DNA of 8,723 nucleotides from Oscillospiraceae bacterium (lineage in GTDB: Bacteria; Bacillota; Clostridia; Oscillospirales; Ruminococcaceae): assembly GCA_017528675.1 (NCBI GenBank), contig JAFXOO010000267.1, positions 1-8,723 of the forward strand. Reading direction: 5' to 3'. Below, piece after piece: positions 1 through 4,676 of the stretch. Each line of letters opens with the position of its first letter. Positions within the stretch are counted from its first letter, which is position 1. Position numbers and translations under genes: made by a program. The notes under the pieces are model-generated. The model made no database searches. It saw only the letters and a list, made by a program, of their open reading frames with translations, and was not told the DNA's origin.

Positions 1-20
1 ATTTGGGCTGCCTGCTTATC

Positions 21-105
21 GTCCCTCCTAAACCAATGCCAACAACTTAAGCTTTTTTGTCGGCTTGCGCCGACTCAGGAGGGGCTACTCGCCCCTCCTA
101 AACCA
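21..105. repeat. Two stem-loops bracketed by a 15-base direct repeat
   Basis: The 15-base motif at 21-35 recurs at 91-105 with one mismatch; both end in CTCCTAAACCA. Between them lie a 6-bp perfect stem (59-64 with 69-74, loop TTGC) and a 9-bp perfect stem (77-85 with 91-99, loop TACTC). The right arm of the second stem is part of the repeated motif. Such clustered hairpins with shared arms resemble REP/BIME-like intergenic repeats. Whether they recur elsewhere in the genome cannot be seen here. Confidence 0.6.
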
Positions 106-111
106 CCCTCG

Positions 112-147
112 GCAGGGCGGTGACCGCCCTGCACCCGCAATTTTTTT
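112..147. repeat. Palindrome-plus-T-run repeat, copy 1
   Basis: A 21-base perfect palindrome (10-bp arms GCAGGGCGGT and ACCGCCCTGC around one base, 112-132) is followed by CACCCGCAA and seven T (141-147). Copy 2 at 229-264 has the same layout and nearly the same bases. Each copy resembles a plus-strand intrinsic terminator, but the T-run starts about eight bases after the stem, which is too far for an efficient one. Because two copies occur side by side, I read it as a dispersed repeat unit rather than a gene-specific terminator. Confidence 0.65.
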
Positions 148-228
148 AAGGCAATACCGCACAGAGCTGGTGGTACAGATGCGCAGTCAGATTGAATAGA
201 AATGACGCCGCTGGTCGCTTAAAGCGAA

Positions 229-264
229 GCAGGGCGGTAACCGCCCTGCACACGCATTTTTTTT
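229..264. repeat. Palindrome-plus-T-run repeat, copy 2
   Basis: The arms GCAGGGCGGT (229-238) and ACCGCCCTGC (240-249) match copy 1 exactly, with A instead of G at the centre. They are followed by ACACGCA and eight T (257-264). It sits about 40 bases beyond the stop of the minus-strand YitT gene. Read on the minus strand the hairpin is followed only by CTTCGCTTT, so it is at best a weak terminator for that gene. Confidence 0.65.
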
Positions 265-304
265 CTAAGTTGTTAGCTTTGCTCTCCGATGGGGAAGTTC
301 ATCA

Positions 305-1162
305 TCATTCCTCCTTCGGCTGGAAAAATCTGCCGGTGAGCGTTTCCGTCTTGATCTCGTTGATGAAAGCCTCCGGGTCGGTCTGCTTTACTGCACGGAT
401 GACCTTTCTGGACTGCGCAGCCGAAACAACCGAATACACCACGTTGCGCTCGCAGTGCCCAAAGGAGCCCTCACCCTCAAGGATGGTGGCACCGTGCTTC
501 GTCCTGTCGTAGATCACCTGACAGATCTCCGCAGGGCGGGTGGTGACAATGAACAGTGTGCTCTGCTGGAATTTCTTGTACAGCCCCCGCAGCACTGCCG
601 TACAGGTGTACTGAAACAGAATCGAATACAGTGCCTTGTCCCAGCCGAACAGCACGCCTGCAATGCACAGAATCACTGCATTATAGCCAAGTATGATATT
701 GAACGAATCAATCCCCCGCCGTTCCGACAAAAAGATGGAGATGAAATCCGTCCCGCCGGAGGTCGCCCCCGCATTCAGGCAGAGCGCTATTGCAAGGCCG
801 TTGATGATGCCGCCGAAAATGCTGATGAGCAGCACATCCTGCGTAATGAATATCCCTGGAATGAGATCGGTGAATACGGAATTGAGCACGATCATCACAC
901 ACGAGAACAGCGTGAATTTCTTCCCGATAAACCGGAATCCGATATACACCGGCAACGCATTCAGCAGCAGATTGACAAGCGTGAACGGCAGCGTGATATG
1001 CAGCGTCATTTCCGCTGCCCGCTGGATGAGGATGGTAAGCCCTGTCACGCCGCCCGGATACAGCCCGCCGGTGTTGACAAAGGTCTTGGTGTTGAGTGCC
1101 ATCACAAATGCCGCAGCCGTCACGGCAAGCAGCGTCAGGAGATCCTTTTTCGTCAGCTTCAT
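305..1162 (-). CDS. YitT-family membrane protein (DUF161 + DUF2179)
   Basis: A 285-residue integral membrane protein. About six hydrophobic segments can be seen (roughly residues 8-30, 55-78, 83-103, 108-129, 154-173, 176-195). The glycine-rich loop after the first segment (NTGGLYPGGVTGL, 30-42) and ATSGGTDFIS (133-142) are hallmarks of the YitT family. The soluble tail (about 198-280) is the DUF2179 domain, with TKHGATILEGEGSF (221-234) and ERNVVYSVV. Length is normal for the family. The start has an excellent AGGAGGG site four bases before ATG. Family function is not firmly established; transport has been suggested, so no substrate is assigned. It lies 50 bases downstream of the NrdD-tail-like gene on the same strand, behind a hairpin with a U-run, so its expression may depend on read-through from the promoter at 1518-1546. 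Confidence 0.9.
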   Translation of the reverse strand: MKLTKKDLLTLLAVTAAAFVMALNTKTFVNTGGLYPGGVTGLTILIQRAAEMTLHITLPFTLVNLLLNALPVYIGFRFIGKKFTLFSCVMIVLNSVFTDLIPGIFITQDVLLISIFGGIINGLAIALCLNAGATSGGTDFISIFLSERRGIDSFNIILGYNAVILCIAGVLFGWDKALYSILFQYTCTAVLRGLYKKFQQSTLFIVTTRPAEICQVIYDRTKHGATILEGEGSFGHCERNVVYSVVSAAQSRKVIRAVKQTDPEAFINEIKTETLTGRFFQPKEE

Positions 1163-1174
1163 ACGCCCTCCTAA

Positions 1175-1204
1175 TAAAACGGCCGGACTGCCGCAGCAGC
1201 CCGG
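1175..1204 (-). terminator. Intercistronic hairpin with U-run (terminator or attenuator)
   Basis: Read on the minus strand, CCGGGCTGC and GCAGTCCGG form a 9-bp stem with a TGCG loop, then CCG and TTTTATT. The one non-Watson-Crick pair is G-U in the minus-strand RNA and would be A-C in plus-strand RNA, which favours minus-strand function. It sits between the NrdD-tail-like gene and yitT, and the YitT ribosome site follows the U-run directly. It could therefore end most transcripts before yitT or reduce its level. Confidence 0.5.
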
Positions 1205-1212
1205 TCATGTCG

Positions 1213-1476
1213 TCATACGTTATGCTTTACTCTCTGGCTCTCCTCTGCACGCTTTGCATCGTTAAAGCGGTCAAGTGTGCCGACCAGATAGCCAGTGATG
1301 CGGCGGATACGGTTGAACGGAACCGTGTCGAACTTGTAGTTGACATCCACATAATCGCCGTCCAGCGTAAATGTCATCTCCGTAAAGATGCGCTCAGGAT
1401 ACTTCTTCCGGAGCATGTCTACATAGGCCTCAATCTCTGCGTGCGTCATTTCGCCGCCAATAACATTACATTTCAT
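1213..1476 (-). CDS. Stand-alone NrdD C-terminal (glycyl-radical-loop-like) protein
   Basis: An 87-residue soluble protein. Residues 57-85 follow the C-terminal tail of class III anaerobic ribonucleotide reductase (NrdD): RRITGYL (58-64) corresponds to the RRVCGYL radical loop, then RFNDAKRAEE (70-79) and RVKH (82-85) match the conserved RFNxxKxxE and RVKH that follow it. Gly62 would align with the glycyl-radical residue. The catalytic barrel is absent, and so are the zinc-ribbon cysteines that precede the loop in NrdD; the N-terminal half (EIEAYVDMLRKKYPER, then strand-like segments) is different. Similar small proteins are usually annotated as anaerobic ribonucleoside-triphosphate reductase through the NRDD family. 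I chose the ATG at 1476 over an upstream in-frame ATG (1527) because GGGAGG lies nine bases before it and the promoter's -10 is at 1518-1523. The function is unknown. A radical-loop spare part, comparable to GrcA/YfiD for pyruvate formate-lyase, is one hypothesis. Confidence 0.8.
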   Translation of the reverse strand: MKCNVIGGEMTHAEIEAYVDMLRKKYPERIFTEMTFTLDGDYVDVNYKFDTVPFNRIRRITGYLVGTLDRFNDAKRAEESQRVKHNV

Positions 1477-1517
1477 TGATGTGCGCCTCCCAGTGCTGTA
1501 AAATTCAGTGTAATCAT

Positions 1518-1546
1518 AGTATACCACATTTAGTGGTTCTTGTCAA
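1518..1546 (-). promoter_or_regulatory. Near-consensus sigma-A promoter of the NrdD-tail-like gene
   Basis: On the minus strand, TTGACA (1541-1546) and TATACT (1518-1523) are separated by exactly 17 bases. Transcription would start near 1511, giving a leader of about 35 bases before the ATG at 1476. A promoter this close to consensus should be strong unless repressed, and its spacer contains a palindrome (next entry). Confidence 0.85.
1523..1537. promoter_or_regulatory. Operator-like palindrome inside the promoter spacer
   Basis: ACCAC (1523-1527) and GTGGT (1533-1537) form a perfect inverted repeat around five A/T bases. It lies between the -35 and -10 and touches the edge of the -10, where a bound repressor would block RNA polymerase. 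The shape loosely recalls an NrdR box, but the centre spacing is odd rather than even, so I do not assign it to NrdR. Confidence 0.4.
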
Positions 1547-1561
1547 TAGGCAGCACAATAA

Positions 1562-1578
1562 TTTGTTGATTTAACAAA
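1562..1578. promoter_or_regulatory. Inverted repeat upstream of the promoter
   Basis: TTTGTT (1562-1567) and AACAAA (1573-1578) are a perfect inverted repeat around GATTT. It lies 15 bases upstream of the -35 of the minus-strand promoter, centred near -59 of the predicted start. That is a position typical of activator sites, although AT-rich palindromes of this size also arise by chance. Confidence 0.25.
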
Positions 1579-1772
1579 CTGTGAACGAATGCACCTGCGG
1601 ATAGTATGGGCAGGAAAAGAACGCCTATGCATCGCAGTTTGCCATCCGAATCCCGGAGTGCACAGACAGCGGGAAGCGTTCGGGTGCACCGTTTTTGTAC
1701 ATATCCGCCAGATTGGGAGGCGTTTTTTTGGCGCATCGGTCAGATACTTTCAACAGCCTGCTCCGGAGGACA
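1579..1772. other. Gene-free stretch between promoter and tRNA terminator
   Basis: This is the core of the 1477-1898 gene-free region. Short open frames exist on both strands, but none has a ribosome site and none resembles a protein family. GTGCAC-containing segments recur around 1590, 1660 and 1684 without forming a long stem. I see no riboswitch or small RNA that I recognise. Confidence 0.5.
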
Positions 1773-1817
1773 GGAAAAGCCAATGCTCCCGCCGCCATCA
1801 GGCAGCAGGAGCATTGG
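1773..1817 (-). terminator. Terminator of the tRNA operon
   Basis: A perfect 10-bp outer stem (1780-1789 with 1808-1817) extends in the minus-strand RNA through seven more pairs, including two G-U wobbles, to a UGAU loop, and is followed by CUUUUCC. In plus-strand RNA those two wobbles would be A-C mismatches, so the structure is fitted to minus-strand transcription. It lies about 80 bases beyond the 3' end of tRNA-Pro. Confidence 0.75.
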
Positions 1818-1898
1818 TTTGTCCGGCTGACCGGCACTTTTGCTGTGCCGATCTCACGATTGAGCCCTTGCCTATGATCTGTGCTGCGGGCTCCGCAG

Positions 1899-1972
1899 TC
1901 GGGATGACAGGACTCGAACCTGCGGCATCCTGCTCCCAAAGCAGGCACTCTACCAAACTGAGCTACATCCCG
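1899..1972 (-). tRNA. tRNA-Pro (anticodon TGG)
   Basis: The 74-base minus-strand sequence folds as a tRNA. The acceptor stem pairs CGGGATG with CATCCCG, with discriminator base A. The anticodon stem is CCTGC/GCAGG with the seven-base loop TTTGGGA, giving anticodon TGG. The T arm has the loop TTCGAGT. CCA is not encoded. It is the second gene of a two-tRNA unit with tRNA-Arg. Confidence 0.96.
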
Positions 1973-1977
1973 TAATA

Positions 1978-2005
1978 GAAACCGCTGCCTCCGGGCAGCG
2001 GTTTC
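1978..2005 (-). other. Perfect 12-bp hairpin between the two tRNAs
   Basis: GAAACCGCTGCC (1978-1989) and its exact reverse complement (1994-2005) flank a four-base loop. On the minus strand it follows tRNA-Arg by five bases and precedes tRNA-Pro by five bases. The trailing sequence GGTTTCTATTA has a weak U-rich character, so it could be a leaky terminator that makes tRNA-Arg more abundant than tRNA-Pro, or a processing signal that separates the two tRNAs. Confidence 0.6.
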
Positions 2006-2010
2006 ATCAG

Positions 2011-2085
2011 TGTGCCTGACAGGACTCGAACCTGCGCTCTGAGGAGTCGGAGTCCTCTGTTTTCATCCAACTAAACTACAGGCAC
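2011..2085 (-). tRNA. tRNA-Arg (anticodon CCG)
   Basis: The 75-base minus-strand sequence folds as a tRNA. The acceptor stem pairs GTGCCTG with CAGGCAC, with discriminator A. The anticodon stem is GAGGA/TCCTC with the loop CTCCGAC, giving anticodon CCG, which reads CGG. The T arm is GCAGG-TTCGAGT-CCTGT. CCA is not encoded. It is the first tRNA behind the promoter at 2124-2152. Confidence 0.96.
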
Positions 2086-2123
2086 ATTTCCGACGGAGAG
2101 CATCGCTCCCACAGTCTTTTATC

Positions 2124-2152
2124 ATTATACCAGAAATCCGGGTGTTTTGCAA
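2124..2152 (-). promoter_or_regulatory. Promoter of the tRNA-Arg/tRNA-Pro unit
   Basis: On the minus strand, TTGCAA (2147-2152) and a perfect TATAAT (2124-2129) are 17 bases apart. The start would fall near 2117, about 30 bases before the mature tRNA-Arg 5' end. No terminator is visible between the upstream protein gene (stop at 2183) and this promoter, so some read-through into the tRNAs is possible. Confidence 0.85.
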
Positions 2153-2182
2153 TAGGCATTCTATAAATATTTTGTGAATAAA

Positions 2183-2488
2183 TTACGTCTGTTTTGTGAA
2201 TTCCGAGACAGCAAAAATCCATGCATGCACTGCACCGTTTGTCAGAAAATAAGCGGCATAGTACGCCATACTGTCCTCCCGCAGGAACGTAAGAGGGACG
2301 GTACAGCGCTTGCCCAGAACGCAAAGCTCGACCTGTGATGAACCGAATGTGAGGCTCGCCATCCGGATCTGCTCCCGGTGGGTCGTGTTATAGCTCTGCT
2401 GATAGACCCGGATGGCAGCAAGCGCCGTGAAGCTGACAACAAGATGAATCATCAGAACTGCAAAAATGCGACGGATGCGCTGCTTCAT
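2183..2488 (-). CDS. Small membrane protein of unknown function, coupled to spoIIP
   Basis: A 101-residue protein that I do not recognise. It has a basic N-terminus (KQRIRR), a hydrophobic helix at about 8-27, a polar middle with two cysteines (C56, C62), and a second hydrophobic stretch at about 74-94 that may be another membrane segment. If the first helix anchors it, the middle part could lie outside the cell. Its ATG overlaps the TGA of the spoIIP-like gene as ATGA, and its AAGGAGG ribosome site lies inside the last codons of that gene. Translation is therefore very likely coupled, and the product probably works with, or is needed at the same time as, the hydrolase. It is the last protein gene before the tRNA promoter. 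Confidence 0.75.
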   Translation of the reverse strand: MKQRIRRIFAVLMIHLVVSFTALAAIRVYQQSYNTTHREQIRMASLTFGSSQVELCVLGKRCTVPLTFLREDSMAYYAAYFLTNGAVHAWIFAVSEFTKQT

Positions 2489-3546
2489 GGTTCCTCCTTC
2501 AATGTGCAGAGCGCCCTTGCGAGCGAGCTGCCGATCAGATCACCGGCATAGCCTGCCTGCTCGATGGTATTGCCGTGGGTGCCGACTTCAATGAGCAGGC
2601 TGCCGGTCGTGAGATCCTGGTTGTACTTCCGGTAGTCGAACAGAATCGGGCGGGTCAGGCCGGGATAATCGCTCTCCATCTGCTGCTGGAGAAGCGAGGC
2701 AAAGTGGAAATTCTGGAGATAGTCCGGCATATCCATTGTCCCGTCATCGCAGCCGGAGATAATCATGACCTGGGCGGATTTCCGGCCGTCAATCATGACG
2801 GTGGGCTGCTTGATGATGCCGTCCCCGCCGATGGCATCCCGATGGATATCCAGCACCACCCGGATCGACGGATACTGTGCCAGAATCCCCCTGACAGTCT
2901 CGGCACTGCGGGCATAGGAGCCGGTATAGGACGGGTAGTCGTGGATGGCATCGCTGTGGATGACGCCGATGCCTGCCTTTTCGAGCGCTGCGGCGATGTG
3001 GTCACCGACCATGACCATGTTGCGGGCAGGGTCGGTGGTACGGTAGTTGAAGGACGCATCATAGGCATCCCGCTCGTAGGGCTCAAAGCTCTCGGTGGTG
3101 TGGGTGTGCATGATGAGCACTTCGGGCGTGCCGTCGGCAAGAATGGAAAACGCAGGCGGTCTGCGGCTTTCTGCCTGGAGCACGTCGTTGGTGAGAGCCG
3201 TCAGATTCTGCACCTGACCGGCCGTGTCGAGGTCAAAGTATTTCTCACCGGAATAGTGGCCGTAGCTCATTTTTTCCACTGCGCCGCCGGTGAGATCCCA
3301 GGTTTCCGGATAGGGCTTCGGGCCGGGGTCGGCGCTCGCCGGAACAGGTACCGCCGGAAGCGGCGCCTCTGTCGCCGGCTGTACAGGTGCAGTATCCCCG
3401 AAGCCATGCGACAGGAAAAACTGCGGCTCCTCTGCGGGCGATGACGGGCTTTCCGGTGCCGCACTGCCAAGCAGCGGCGCCAGCCGTATCAGTGCCAGGC
3501 TGCCGAGCAGCAGCACGGCGGTATAGGTCTTGAATCTTCGCTGCAT
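2485..3546 (-). CDS. spoIIP: SpoIIP-family peptidoglycan hydrolase
   Basis: A 353-residue membrane-anchored protein. It has an N-terminal hydrophobic helix (about 8-27), a Pro/Ala/Ser-rich linker (about 29-80) and a SpoIIP domain from about 110 to 350. The family signatures are clear: VLIMHTHTTESF (143-154, with H147), VVLDIHRDAI (230-239, with H235) and TTGSLLIEVGTHGNT (313-327, with E320). SpoIIP is known as an amidase and endopeptidase that works with SpoIID and SpoIIM to thin the septal peptidoglycan at the start of engulfment during sporulation. The ATG at 3546 is chosen because GGAGG lies seven bases before it; the open frame extends 76 codons upstream without a ribosome site. It is followed by the coupled 101-residue gene. 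In a lineage with poor or uncertain sporulation it could act in vegetative wall remodelling instead. It is divergent from a deacetylase that may act on the same wall. Confidence 0.88.
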   Translation of the reverse strand: MQRRFKTYTAVLLLGSLALIRLAPLLGSAAPESPSSPAEEPQFFLSHGFGDTAPVQPATEAPLPAVPVPASADPGPKPYPETWDLTGGAVEKMSYGHYSGEKYFDLDTAGQVQNLTALTNDVLQAESRRPPAFSILADGTPEVLIMHTHTTESFEPYERDAYDASFNYRTTDPARNMVMVGDHIAAALEKAGIGVIHSDAIHDYPSYTGSYARSAETVRGILAQYPSIRVVLDIHRDAIGGDGIIKQPTVMIDGRKSAQVMIISGCDDGTMDMPDYLQNFHFASLLQQQMESDYPGLTRPILFDYRKYNQDLTTGSLLIEVGTHGNTIEQAGYAGDLIGSSLARALCTLKEEP

Positions 3547-3578
3547 GTCCGCACCTCCAGTATGCGCTTGATCGGTAT

Positions 3579-3607
3579 AGTTTATGCACCGGAACGATGT
3601 TTCATAC
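3579..3607 (-). promoter_or_regulatory. Candidate sigma-E-like sporulation promoter for spoIIP
   Basis: On the minus strand, CATAAACT (3579-3586) differs by one base from the Bacillus sigma-E -10 pattern CATACAMT. Fourteen bases upstream is GTATGAA (3601-3607), which fits the -35 only loosely. The start would fall near 3571, about 25 bases before the ATG. B. subtilis spoIIP is transcribed by sigma-E, which makes the site attractive. The weak -35 keeps this tentative. No good sigma-A promoter is visible in this gap for either divergent gene. Confidence 0.25.
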
Positions 3608-3750
3608 GCTGACCGCATTTTTGCCCCCGGACATGCAAAATCCGGCCTTTTTCGGCATAGGGTAGAGGGATGGTTTCCGCTGCCTGCGGTGTGCCGGCAC
3701 CGGAATGGCAGAACGGAAAACCCTGTATAACAAGATATTGGGCTGGAGGG

Positions 3751-4620
3751 ATGGTTTTGTATCAGTGCTATCAACCAAGGAAGCTCCGGTGGTTTCTGGT
3801 TCTTGATGCGGTAATTCTGGCGGTCTGGCTGATCTGCTCAGCAGCGGTCAGGGCTTACCAGCCGCCGCAGGAGGGCGTGTTTTTGCCGGTTATCATGTAC
3901 CACAGCATCACAGAAAACGGCCGGGGCGATTACCAGATTTCACCGTCGCAGTTCGAGGATGATCTGCGTTATCTGAAAAGTCAGGGCTATGAAACTGTCT
4001 CGGCTGCGCAGCTTGTTGCCTACACAAGAAACGAGGGAACGCTTCCGGCGCATCCGGTGATGCTGACGTTTGATGACGGATTCTATAACAATCTGTCCAC
4101 GGCGCTGCCACTGCTCGAACGATATGATATGTGCGCTGTTGTGTCGGTTGTGGGGCGTTATACGGATGAGCTGGCTGAGGCGGATCCGCATGTCGAGCGC
4201 TACTCCTACCTGACATGGGAGGACGTAAAACGGCTGCTCGATTCCGGACGCATCGAAATCGGCAGCCATACCTGGGATCTGCATAGTAATGACGAACGGG
4301 CAGGCTGCTCCATCCGTGCGGGAGAAAATGTGCAGGACTACGCTGCCATGCTCCGCCGTGATCTCGAACGGGTACAGACTGTCTGCAAAGAAAAAACCGG
4401 ATGCACCCCGACAGTGTTCGCCTATCCCTATGGCTTCATCTGTCGGGAGAGCATTCCGGTTCTACAGGAACTTGGGTTCACCTGCACGCTGACATGCTAT
4501 GAGAAGCCCAATTTCATTACCCGTGACAAGCGCTGTCTTTACGGACTCTCACGCTACAACCGTCCGCCGGGGGTGTGCAGTGAGGACTTTTTCACAGAAG
4601 TGCTCCGGCAAGAGCGTTGA
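3751..4620 (+). CDS. Membrane-anchored polysaccharide deacetylase (NodB domain, CE4)
   Basis: A 289-residue protein with one N-terminal membrane helix (about 13-33) and an extracellular NodB/CE4 domain (about 44-270). It carries LPVIMYHSI (45-53), the TFDDG motif (106-110, with D108 and D109), GSHTWDLHS (171-179, with H173 and H178 as likely metal ligands) and FAYPYG (223-228). These enzymes remove N- or O-acetyl groups from peptidoglycan, chitin-type or xylan-type polymers. The membrane anchor and the divergent SpoIIP gene suggest peptidoglycan or a wall glycan, which is inference. The start is uncertain. The ATG at 3751 is only one base from GGAGG; an in-frame TTG at 3757 is seven bases from the same site and may be used; an upstream ATG at 3670 also follows AGAGGG closely. 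The gene converges on the GH9 gene with 56 bases between stops and no clear terminator. Confidence 0.88.
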   Translation: MVLYQCYQPRKLRWFLVLDAVILAVWLICSAAVRAYQPPQEGVFLPVIMYHSITENGRGDYQISPSQFEDDLRYLKSQGYETVSAAQLVAYTRNEGTLPAHPVMLTFDDGFYNNLSTALPLLERYDMCAVVSVVGRYTDELAEADPHVERYSYLTWEDVKRLLDSGRIEIGSHTWDLHSNDERAGCSIRAGENVQDYAAMLRRDLERVQTVCKEKTGCTPTVFAYPYGFICRESIPVLQELGFTCTLTCYEKPNFITRDKRCLYGLSRYNRPPGVCSEDFFTEVLRQER

Positions 4621-4676
4621 GCTTTCTGCGGAAACAGCCATCACTGCCGGCGAAGGGCTGGCGCATGCAGGTCATC

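Larger units (their letters stand above)
1..304. other. Gene-free region rich in palindromic repeats
   Basis: No convincing gene is visible here. The stretch holds several short perfect inverted repeats (listed separately) and two T-runs, each following a copy of the same palindrome. One plus-strand frame stays open from about 32 to a TAG at 197-199 and could be read as the tail of a decayed gene, but it has no start codon or ribosome site and runs through the palindromes, so I do not call it. Immediately after the YitT stop, three consecutive minus-strand ATGs behind an AGGAGG give an 11-codon frame that ends at once; it is too short to support. Confidence 0.7.

Noticed and set aside
1..300. 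CRISPR array
   Set aside because: The repeats are palindromes at irregular spacing with only two copies of the main unit and no uniform spacers.
270..304. 11-codon minus-strand frame behind AGGAGG after the YitT stop
   Set aside because: It ends almost at once, and the AGGAGG is explained by the YitT Lys-Glu-Glu codons.
305..1265. Plus- and minus-strand overlapping frames across the yitT gene
   Set aside because: They lack ribosome sites and family features, while the YitT frame has motifs, membrane segments and a strong start.
1477..1527. Longer 104-residue version of the NrdD-tail-like protein
   Set aside because: The upstream ATG lies before the predicted transcription start and has no ribosome site; the ATG at 1476 has GGGAGG at nine bases.
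1530..1975. Short open frames on both strands in the gap before the tRNAs
   Set aside because: Some run through tRNA-Pro or the tRNA terminator, none has a Shine-Dalgarno site, and none resembles a protein family.
3627..3652. CCGGA/TCCGG hairpin followed by TTTTT in the divergent gap
   Set aside because: The stem has only five pairs with a nine-base loop, and no plus-strand gene lies just upstream to terminate.
3547..3774. N-terminal extension of SpoIIP to 429 residues
   Set aside because: The extra 76 residues are not signal-like, overlap the divergent gene's 5' region, and lack a ribosome site; the start at 3546 is followed by a proper membrane helix.
4621..4676. Bidirectional terminator between the convergent deacetylase and GH9 genes
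   Set aside because: Only a weak CAGCC/GGCTG pairing with a long loop and no T-run is present.
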